From NCBI RefSeq assembly GCF_001949145.1, contig NW_019091558.1:445822-460344 (forward strand): a stretch of 14,523 bases of DNA, given 5' to 3'. This DNA comes from Acanthaster planci (Eukaryota; Echinodermata; Asteroidea; Valvatida; Acanthasteridae). Of the stretch, positions 7,702 to 14,523 are shown piece by piece. The number at the start of each line of letters is the position of its first letter. The first letter of the stretch is position 1. The notes under the pieces are model-generated. The model made no database searches, was not told the DNA's origin, and was given only the letters and a program-made list of their open reading frames with translations. A program made the position numbers and the translations under genes.

Positions 7702-7783
7702 CTGAGGAGGGAAGCAGGTTAATACAAGTATTAATTATATATGAGACACAGCAAATGACACATCGTGACACAAACTAACTCAC
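7702..7783 (-). other. Candidate spliceosomal intron (82 nt) after the DIRS recombinase
   Basis: The minus strand reads GTCATG/GTGAGTTAG at 7783 and ends CTGCTTCCCTCCTCAG/TGG at 7702, with TATTAAC, a good branch-point word, about 20 bases before the AG. Donor, branch site, pyrimidine tract and acceptor are all close to animal consensus over a length normal for a small intron. It lies just after the decayed recombinase C-terminus, so splicing would join the recombinase tail to a few more codons before a stop. Introns have been reported in some DIRS1-like elements; I state that from general knowledge. No transcript evidence is available. Confidence 0.4.
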
Positions 7784-7829
7784 CATGACAAATGTGCGGT
7801 TGTCTCCTCTTGAACAAGCAAAATACGGC

Positions 7830-8960
7830 TGGCAGTTGGCCACTACCATTCCGTCTGGAGCACAGCCAGTCCATGTGAATGCTCCCCCTGCCAATCATCA
7901 CTGAGATAACAGGAGGTGAATGTGGAGGGGGTTTTTCAACAAGCAGCGTTACAAATTTCTATTACGGGAACCCCTTTGAAATAGGCCCATGAGGATGAAA
8001 TGTCACGGACATCATGGGCACGAATATGCCTTACACTTTGGTCGTCAGAGCCAGAAGGCCAATCCACGTCACCAAATTTTATAGCTGAAATGACCTACCT
8101 TGCAATTGTATCTATGGAGGCTGCATGGTGAGGTCGGGTAGAAGTGACAAATAGTTGTGTAATTGGTCCCCAAATATCCTTTGTCCTAACAAGGTACCAT
8201 TTCAGCATGCGGACAGGACACAAAAGTTTATCCAACGATGATGATGCCAAGGATTGGATCACTGGAACGAAGATATCCGGGGATGGAAGGATGGTGTTTG
8301 ATTCTTAATAAGGAAGCCTAACTTCGGAACAAGACGTACCCCCAAAAGCTCTTATCGAATGTGACCCTCGACTATGGATAGAGCCTTAATTTTGCAACCC
8401 CGACAAGAAGTCACCACAGCTAGTAAGAATGTCAGTTTGATGCCGAGGTGCAGGAGGGAGGCACGGCCTGCTGACTCAAAGGGGGGTTGAGACAGAAGTC
8501 AGAGGACATCGCCGAGACACCACACAGGAACAAGACACTTCAGGTGAGGCCGTTCAATAAACATTCCCCATAAGAGATGATGGATCGCTGTGTCATTAGA
8601 TATTGAAGAGCCATCAGCAAAGCCCCCGTGATCGCCGAGTGGTAATTTTGAATTGTGGAGACGAGAGACCAGAATGGAAAAGATGAACAAAAAAGTTGGT
8701 CACGACTGAAAGAGGGGAAATGGTTGGATCCGCCGATCATTGCACCACGAGTCAAAATGTCGCAATCGGCTGTCGTAAATCTTCCTCGTGGACTCTCGTT
8801 GACCCTTGGCAGCCAAGGCGGCAGCGTCTTGAGAAAGGCCTTTCTGCCCAAAGGATCGCTTGACAACGTCCAACAAGTTAAGTGTAGGTGAATGGGGTCC
8901 AGATGCAGTAGACGAGACCTGGGTTGAAACAGCAAATTTGGATGTGTAGGCAGTAGTAGG
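7830..8960 (-). pseudogene. DIRS-type tyrosine recombinase (broken)
   Basis: The N-terminal part is open for about 130 codons (8540-8935). It has LLLPTHPNLLFQPRSRLLHL, LHLTCWTLSSDPLGRKAFLK, then VSTIQNYHSAITGAL, the core-binding helix, and the QYLMTQ segment. A frame change gives LVPVWCLGDVL (8499-8530). Further on, ESAGRASLLHLGIKLTFLL leads to the box-I region TSCRGCKIKALSIVEGHIR, whose central Arg codon (8400-8402) aligns with the catalytic Arg of the family's GRRRSEIHALS. The H-x-x-R box is RAHDVR at 8005-8022, and the Tyr nucleophile region is FTSCYL with its Tyr codon at 7906-7908. So Arg, His-x-x-Arg and Tyr are all still encoded, but in different frames with several stops between them. 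In a live element this enzyme would integrate a circular DNA copy. The C-terminal end is set near 7830 where similarity stops. Confidence 0.8.
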
Positions 8961-9905
8961 GGAACATTGATCAGAAGCCTAACTGGGGAAACCACACTTG
9001 TCTCAGCCAGAACAGGGCGATGAGAAGGACGCGGCAATTGCATTGTTTGATCTTTGTCAGTACCAATAGAATGAGTGATATCGGAGAGAAAGCATAAGCA
9101 AGAAGACCCTCCCAAGAAATGCGTAGGGCATCGAACGCCCATACCTGGGGATGTGGATAGCAGCTGCAAAATGTCGGCAGCTGAGCATTCAGGTGTGATG
9201 CAAAGAGGTCCACATGAGGCCTGTTTATCACCCAAAAAAGAGCTTGAACAATCTCCAGTTGTAGGGTCACTTTGTCTGGCGAACTGTGCCCCGGGAGAGG
9301 GCGTCAGCAAGGACGTTCTGTACTCCTAGAATGTGTTCGGCTTGAACCAGAATGGAATGCTGTATGGTCCAGTGTAATAGGCGCCAGGCGAAGAAGCAGA
9401 GAGTGGGAGAACGTGTGCCTCCCTGAAGATCGATGTAGGCCACGGCCGTCAAACCAAGACCGTTTTGCCTGTAATCATAGGCCAGAAGTGGCTGAGGGCT
9501 TCGAAAATTGCCTGAAGTTCGAGCACATTGATGTGGGCGCCTACTAGGGATGAACCCCACCAGCCGGAAATTTTATGCGACTGGAGACTGCACCACAACC
9601 GAGATGGGAAGCGTTGGTGGTGACAACTATCTCGTGTTGAGGTGGAACAAAGGGGAGATTGGCAATGAGGTTGGCTCTGTTTGACCACCACGACATGTGA
9701 CAGTAAATCAGGCCCAAAAGAGGAACCTGGCAATCGAGGAAATCTCTGCTTGGCCTGAAGTAAGATAGAGGGTGGACCTGTAGAGGTCACACATAAAGCC
9801 GGCACCATGAGACGAGGTCGATAAGGCTGGTCATCAGACTGAGTAAGTGGAGCCATGCCCGGGCATTTGCTTGGCGTTGTCCCCTGAACAGAGCGATGCA
9901 CTGCA
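8961..9905 (-). pseudogene. RNase H and linker region of DIRS pol (broken)
   Basis: Three overlapping minus-strand frames share this region. The first (9449-9901) ends in GAHINVLELQAIFEALSHFW and ITGKTVLV, the Glu-containing RNase H helix. The next (9267-9560) continues with TAVAYIDLQGGTRSPTLCFF, AWRLLHW and AEHILGVQNVLADALSRG, in which the final catalytic Asp (ADALSR) is present. The third (8971-9270) has NRPHVDLFASHLNAQLPTFC, PHPQVWAFDALRISWEGLLA and FWLRQVWFPQL, the conserved post-RNase H domain that all DIRS elements carry. Frame changes near 9470 and 9280 break the polyprotein. Similarity to family consensus is strong within each piece, so the breaks are recent relative to the substitutions. 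Confidence 0.8.
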
Positions 9906-10560
9906 TGAGATTGTCCATGTGCTAGTTGGTGGAAGTAACAATGCCGCGGTTCAAGTCGAGAACTGCCCCGAGAAAAGTCGGTGTTTGTGACAGGGTCAGT
10001 CTGAACTTCTTGTCGTTGATTACGAAACCCAGGCTAGATGCAAGGTCATATGTTGTCTTGGTCACCAACGTAGCCTCGACTTCGGAGCATCAAACTATCA
10101 ACCAGTCATTGAGGTACTGAAATATGAGCACATCTGTGCATTGTAGGTGGGCTGCCACCGCTCGGACCACCCTTGTAAATACTCTGGGAGTGGTGGACAG
10201 GCCGAAAGGCAGGGTGGGGAACTTGTGGACCAGGTGACAATATGAACAAAAGAGAAACGGGCGGTTTTGTTCATGAACGGGAATGTGAAAGTAGGCGTCC
10301 TGTAAGTCGATGGACGACGCCCAAGCCGGGACCGGAAGTGATCGTAGGACGATGCGCAGCATCTCCATTCTGAACTTTTTTCGTCTTATGTAAATTTTGA
10401 GTGGGCTTTAAGTTCAGAATCAGCCTCCACTTCCCTAGTTCCTTCTCTGGGGTCAGAAAGAACGTCAACATGAAGCTCTGGTGATTTCCCCTTGGCTGCA
10501 CTAGAACAATGGTGCGCTTCTGCAGCAGCGCTGAGATTTCTGACTCTAAACCCTGCTACT
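9906..10560 (-). pseudogene. DIRS-type reverse transcriptase (broken, YLND active-site box)
   Basis: From high to low coordinates: FFLTPEKELGKWRLILNLKP (10390-10470), the 'flVpKk.GgwRpILdLr.lN' opening; after a frame change, FRMEMLRIVLRSL and SSIDLQDAYFHIPVHE (10260-10350), with the motif A Asp present; LPFGLSTTPRVFTRVV, motif B; then FQYLNDWLIV at 10093-10122. The family box is YLDDW; here the first Asp codon (10108-10110) reads AAT, Asn, which would abolish polymerisation even without the frame damage. A stop follows at 10090. The tail, in the next open stretch (about 9930-10040), has GFVINDKKFRLTLSQTPTFL and GAVLDLNRG, typical of DIRS RT. A stop and at least two frame shifts interrupt it. 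Confidence 0.85.
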
Positions 10561-10672
10561 GGGATTGATCTTTTGGAACTGGAGTCGGAGGACTCGGATC
10601 ATTGAAAGGAATTAGGTGTGGTTGTCCTCTGCCTGAAGAAAGAGGCCGGCAATGTTACATGGTCTGTGGCTG
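10561..10672. other. Gag-pol junction of the DIRS-like element
   Basis: Short stop-containing interval on the minus strand between the last gag-like stretch and the RT start; no motif recognised. Confidence 0.3.
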
Positions 10673-12102
10673 TCAGCGGCGGGCCGGTGGAAAGTAGACC
10701 ACAACGGGGTGGTCTCTGGGACATCGTTTGTACCGCACCACATCAAGGTTCAGCTGGCTGATGGAAGGATAACTTCCGGGCTGGAAGATATCAGCCCTTA
10801 ACTTCGCTCTCCATAAGGCTAACATACTAGCCGGCAAAAGATCCTTAGCCAAAAGAGGGAGTCTTCGAAGAGCTGATTTCAGTGACTCACGATTAATATT
10901 CATAGCATCAACGAAGGGCTCACAGAGGGCTCCAGTAGCTCAAAGAGAAACCCGTGTGAACTGTTCCAAGCCCTTTATCAGAATATCGTCGAGGCTATGG
11001 AATGTCATAGTGACAAACTCGGGAGAGATATCCGAGCCCTCCTCACATGCTCGGGACATAAACTTCGTTCAGGAGAAGTTGAAAAGCCATACAACGGATG
11101 CCAATCCGGGAAGCACGGCCGAAGACATTACTGGATTTGCGCCTAGTCGGGTACACATTATCCTTCACAGCCTCGGGTGGATTGGGCACTGATAAGTAAA
11201 TATCATAATCACCGGGTGGAAAGTTGAAGTGCCAGCCAGAACAGTTGCTGCAATACCACATCTTGGCCTTCGTGAGTTTATCCATGGCTTCTATGCACAC
11301 ATGGTCCAGAGGAAGCTCAGGAAAGAGAGGATGAGAGGAGAAAGACAACCCCGGTGTGTGACACTTGAACAAGGGGCGACTCTGGTCTTCCACGGGAGGA
11401 GCAGGAGATGGAAGTCCTTAGACCAGAATCATTTCACATTGGAGCAGGCGAAGGTGGGACTCCGAAGAAGACAGATCATTTACCCAAACCGGCTCTTCCT
11501 AATCCTGGGACTGACCTGAATCAGAGACAAGCAGCGGTGGGTCAGGACCAGCAGACAGATCAAGGGAATGGGCCACAACAGATGCCGGATGGAAAGGCTG
11601 AAGAGACAAAGGAAGATCCTGTTGCCCCGTATGAGACACAGAAGGGGCTGGGGGTGGGGAATAAGGATCCAAATGTGGATGCATAGCGGCCGGAGGATGA
11701 GTATAAAGCTGAATGAGCATTGAGATAGACTCCATCAGAGCTCGCAGCGTATCCTTGGAAGACAGAAATCCCGATGATTTCTTTACTTCTTCTTCTCCCC
11801 TGCTTCTGTTAATTGAGAAGAATCCTGAACAGGAGACAGGCTGTGGGTTCATCCCGCTGTACCGAAGTCAGAGAAAAACCAGTGGATGCCATGCCCTGTG
11901 GAAAGGGATCAGCAATAGGGGGAGGCCGAAAACCAGAACATAGTAGTAAGAAAGTACGCTCAGTGTCCCCATGTGAAGAGTGGGCCGGAGAGGCTAGAGC
12001 AGGCCCGCTCCCAGACACTGAAACTAAGTTTGTATCTCGACCAGAACAGGAACGGGGTGTAGCAGTCGTCTTGTTAGTCACAGTTGTTGGATGAAAGGCC
12101 AC
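10673..12102 (-). pseudogene. DIRS-like gag / ORF1 (broken)
   Basis: Four separate open pieces in the expected gag position upstream of RT. The first (11809-12102) starts MAFHPTTVTNK and is Ser/Pro-rich. The second (11499-11852) is Ser/Pro/His-rich (LDPYSPPPAPSVSHTG). The third (11043-11393) contains MDKLTKAKMWYCSNCSGWHF and the acidic GDYDIYLSVPNPPEAV. The fourth (10673-10903) holds SALRRLPLLAKDLLPASMLA and LWRAKLRADIFQPG, a helix-rich stretch similar to the C-terminal part of DIRS gag proteins. Gag of this clade is poorly conserved, so the assignment rests mainly on position, strand and composition, with the last piece the best match. The first ATG at 12102 is only a guess at the true start. 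Confidence 0.55.
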
Positions 12103-12308
12103 TGTCCAAAATTAACCAACCACGAAGGAAAAAGAACAATACACAAGAAAAATCTACCATGTCAAGCGGGTCATGGCCAGTCAGACTCGACAGAGAGAAA
12201 TTGAAAATTCACAGCTAAAGCAGGGAAGACCAGGCAGCAACCACGTGCAAGGTACAGTGCTGCACAAGGGAAAGAGACCATGAATAATTGGCCAAACAGT
12301 ATTCTCTC
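12103..12308. other. Presumed 5' leader of the DIRS-like element
   Basis: No open frame of note. It lies between the ITR-like word at 12309 and the first gag ATG on the minus strand, so it would be leader sequence. No promoter motif is clear. Confidence 0.3.
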
Positions 12309-12335
12309 ATGCAGTAGACTTCCACTGTAATGCGC
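12309..12335. repeat. Short ITR-like match to the 3' repeat cluster
   Basis: GCAGTAGACTT (12311-12321) is exactly the reverse complement of AAGTCTACTGC at 7596-7606, and TAATGCG (about 12328-12334) recurs in the same relation to the sequence on the far side. This is inverted orientation across the element, as expected for DIRS inverted terminal repeats. The match is short and could be chance; the rest of any left repeat would have diverged or been replaced by the tandem array that begins here. Confidence 0.3.
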
Positions 12336-13105
12336 CGAGATCAGCCCCTATTCGTCGGCATAAGGGACAACTCGAATGCACTCCAACCGAAGGTAAGCGT
12401 GAATGTGCGCGATATGTTGCTCGATACTCGAAGCAGCCCATAGGGTGAGATGTGCTCACTGGAAAACCCCTGCAAATAATGGCGAACACTAACTGGAAAG
12501 CCGAGCCAACCACAGGGTGCCGAGTCACGCCCCGAGCTGTCTGCTTAAAGGGGGTGTACTCACACGCACTCCAACCGTAGGGGAGCAGAGGTGGGCCAGA
12601 CATGTTGCTTGATACTTGAAGCAGCCCATAAGGTGAGACGTGCTAACCAGAAAAACCCCTGCTGGTGAGGGTGAGCTAACAGTGGGGAGCCGAGCCAACT
12701 GTGGGGTGCCAAGTCATGCCATGAGCTGTATGTGGAAAGGGCGTACTCGCACACGCTCCAAACGTAGGGGGACGGAAGCAGACCACACATGTTGCTCGAT
12801 GAGGCTAGTGGGGTGGGACTAGCTCACTGGAGAAATCCCAGCACTATGGCAATACTGAGGTCTGTTACAGTATGCTTTGAGCTGCCCGAGCGCTCGCACA
12901 AATGGCAAACTCAGCTACACTCCCAAAGGCAGTAGTGGAGCATAGGGGCCAGTCATGCTCGGAGCTCGACGAAGGCCTGCAGGGAAAGCTATGCTCTATA
13001 TGGCACAACGAGGTCTGTTACAGTGTGCCGAGCTTTGAGTAGCCCGAGCAGCCCCTCGCATGGCAGACTCAACTTTGCTCCCGAAGGCAGTAGTGGAGTG
13101 GAATC
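12328..13105. repeat. Tandem array of about 187-bp units, shortening to about 153 bp
   Basis: The word CTCCAACCG and its variant CTCCAAACG recur at 12381, 12569 and 12756, that is 188 and 187 bases apart. Each unit carries, in the same order, ATGTTGCT(C/T)GAT, AGCAGCCCATA(A/G)GGTGAGA, ACCCCTGC, GCCGAGCCAAC and GGGTGCC(A/G)AGTCA. Further right the units are shorter and more diverged: GAGGTCTGTTACAG occurs at 12857 and 13010 (153 apart), each followed by a GAGCnnCCCGAGC-like block and AAGGCAGTAGTGGAG. About four and a half units in all. On the minus strand the array lies upstream of the DIRS gag, so it may be a repeated promoter/leader like monomer arrays of some LINEs, or a satellite beside the insertion. 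Confidence 0.75.
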
Positions 13106-14523
13106 GGATCGGAGATACCGGATCTCAGGGTCTGCGGGCGCGCAGCGTAAGTACCAGATACCACACCAGTACACGGTGGTTTAAACCATACTTGACCCAG
13201 TAGATATTGGGACAATGAAGGGTCCAAATTCCTAAAAACTATATCAAACATGCTTGAACATCATTTCCAAATACAGAAAACTAGGTTGAAAAGATTTAAA
13301 CCAGAGAATTCATCGAAATGGTCAAAAACTGGAGCCAAATCTGAAAGAGGGCGCTAATTATGCATAGCGGCATCCATTGTGGAAATCATCTGTAAATAGC
13401 CTCATGCCAACATCAACAGTTTTTCTCTTTTTGGCATGTAAAACAAAGTAACTGAGTTTGGGATACTACATTTTCCAGAGCTTCTACTCACAACTCATCT
13501 AATATCACGCCCGTTTGCAAGGTCCCACTTCATCTAGGGGATTAACTCTCGGGTGAGTGCGAACATCAGCTTCAGCCTTTTTGGGCAAGCTTCTGCAACA
13601 GTAATTGATGATGTGTCATTTGTTTTGGATATGGCTCTTTCTCAACAAATAAAAATGATTCATCAAAGAAAATTTCTTGAATGCTAAAGAGGTAGTGATT
13701 TGTTCAATTTCACACATTTCTCCCTCAGTGCGTTTAGTTGCTTGGAAATGTACAGTTCCGTGAACTTTCCCTTTAGGCTGTAGTCTGCTATAATTTTTCC
13801 AACTATGGTTGTAGTCTGGCCTCTTGTAGTACCGATCCATCCTGCCTTTAGGTACACTATTTATTCCAGATCTCATTGTTACAGAGTTCCATCTTCCTTG
13901 TCATTCAAGACAGAGAAATGTAAAATTTGTAGCTTTGCAAATTGAGGGGTTCTTACATCACAATTACAGCTCAATTACCTTTTGTCTGTGTGTTTTTTTT
14001 GAGGGGGGGTTTGACTGGACAAAAATCAGTCCAAGATGAAAGTACCTGTGTATCTGGCTTCCCCTGAGAAAACACGTCTGGTTGGCTAAAATAGTTTTTA
14101 TCCTTTTCTCTCTGCTCAATCAAAACAGCATGTTACCTTTACCAGCACCCAGTCGCAAATCCTCAACAGGCAATAGTAGGCTCTAGTTTTTATACAGAGT
14201 GACCAACCCAGTTTTCAAAAGAAGGAATGTAAGGGAGTGGCCCTCCATTCTCTGGTGATACAAGATAATTCAAATGTAAATGACTAATCTACAGACTGCA
14301 CACTGAGCTCTGCTCAAGCCTATCCCACTTAACAAAAGAGTCCTGGTTAAGAAAAGAACAAGCCAAATTTTCAGCATGCAATGAGCCATGAGCAAACACA
14401 CCAAAGGTATTCTAATTAGACATCAAAAAGGCTTTTCGTTACAATATCCAAATATGAAGAACAAGAAATGCCGAAATGTTCGGCAATAAGAAAACAAGTA
14501 AATATCACAGAATAATGAGACAA
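13106..14523. other. Unassigned DNA, possibly CDK10 intron
   Basis: AT-rich with scattered stops. It contains an 86-codon minus-strand open frame at 13616-13876 (begins MRSGINSVPKG) with no recognisable domain, an AGAGGGCGCTAATTATGCAT stretch near 13347-13366 like the ends of some invertebrate repeats, and oligo-T/oligo-G runs near 13992-14010. I looked for the glycine-rich loop and VALKK exons of CDK10 on the minus strand and did not find them. Confidence 0.35.

Larger units (their letters stand above)
7324..12340 (-). mobile_element. DIRS1-like tyrosine-recombinase retrotransposon, degenerate
   Basis: On the minus strand gag, RT, RNase H and tyrosine recombinase follow one another at full spacing over about 4.3 kb (12102 to about 7830), with complex repeats at the 3' side (7324-7684) and a short ITR-like match at about 12309-12335. 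No DDE integrase, protease or long terminal repeat is present. Motifs such as SSIDLQDAYFHIPV, FLGAVLDLNRGI, HINVLELQAIFEAL, PHVDLFASHLNAQLPTFC and RAHDVR are those of DIRS1-like elements. All reading frames are interrupted repeatedly, so this is a dead copy. Compared with the Ngaro element at lower coordinates it is more GC-rich and nearly complete, suggesting a separate, perhaps younger insertion. The high-coordinate boundary is uncertain: it may extend through the tandem array to about 13105. Confidence 0.85.

Noticed and set aside
8540-9310. 256-codon minus-strand open frame as a single gene
   Set aside because: Only the lower-coordinate half is in the recombinase frame; the upper part is an off-frame reading of the RNase H linker region. 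It is not a protein by itself.
8655-9547. Plus-strand open frames of 78-91 codons
   Set aside because: They are antisense shadows of the DIRS RNase H and recombinase, with no independent motif.
13616-13876. 86-codon minus-strand open frame with basic and aromatic residues
   Set aside because: No recognisable domain, and the start lacks context; probably chance.
14036-14075. Minus-strand CAG/GGGAAGCCAGATACACAG/GTACTT, resembling a micro-exon with an RARDTQ-like reading
   Set aside because: The reading does not continue into EIVALKK, and the similarity to CDK10 is only a few residues.
1-14523. Bacterial or phage integrase system, CRISPR or operon
   Set aside because: The tyrosine recombinases here are retrotransposon types adjoining RT/RNase H. 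There are no ribosome binding sites, no gene packing, no spaced palindromic arrays, and a spliced kinase exon is present.

Overview
This window looks like nuclear DNA of a metazoan, most likely an aquatic invertebrate. There is no dense coding and no operon structure. One short exon has good splice sites, and the rest is AT-rich non-coding DNA plus decayed retrotransposons. The animal assignment rests on the CDK10-type exon and on two families of tyrosine-recombinase (YR) retrotransposons (Ngaro-like and DIRS1-like) that are common in echinoderms, cnidarians, fish and other aquatic animals. The species cannot be fixed from the window.

The one convincing host-gene piece is a 103-nt exon on the minus strand at 5681-5783. 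It encodes the PSTAIRE-like helix region of a cyclin-dependent kinase very close to CDK10 (PISGLREI, then [14 protein letters not shown]). A consensus GTAAGT donor and a TTTAATAG acceptor flank it, with matching codon phases. No neighbouring CDK10 exon was found in the window, so the two flanking introns appear long (at least about 5.7 kb downstream and 8.7 kb upstream, unless a diverged exon was missed) and filled with mobile elements.

Left part (1-4139), all minus strand: a broken Ngaro-like YR retrotransposon. In its own 5'->3' order (high to low coordinates) it has a 144-bp terminal-type repeat with a TATA-like core (3996-4139), gag (about 3370-3957), reverse transcriptase (about 2369-3110, FIDDG box at 2694-2708), RNase H (2024-2332), the conserved post-RNase H tail (1426-1964), then about 1 kb of extra DNA, then the first part of the YR (about 1-400), which runs off the window. 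The extra DNA carries a second copy of the terminal-type repeat (979-1124) and a 55-bp-period tandem repeat (474-650).

Middle part (4140-7320): a CT-rich degenerate repeat (4199-4410), unassigned intronic DNA, the CDK10 exon, a frame-broken zinc-finger-like fragment (about 5990-6297, minus), and more unassigned DNA.

Right part (7324 to about 12340, perhaps to 13105), minus strand: a DIRS1-like YR retrotransposon with gag, RT, RNase H and YR all recognisable and all broken by stops and frameshifts; the RT YLDD box reads YLND. Its 3' end holds a cluster of inverted and direct repeats (7324-7684) and what looks like an 82-nt spliceosomal intron (7702-7783). Upstream of gag lies a tandem array of about 187-bp units (12328-13105). 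The last 1.4 kb holds nothing I can assign.

None of the mobile elements looks able to move now. All recognisable coding remnants lie in the same orientation as the CDK10 exon.
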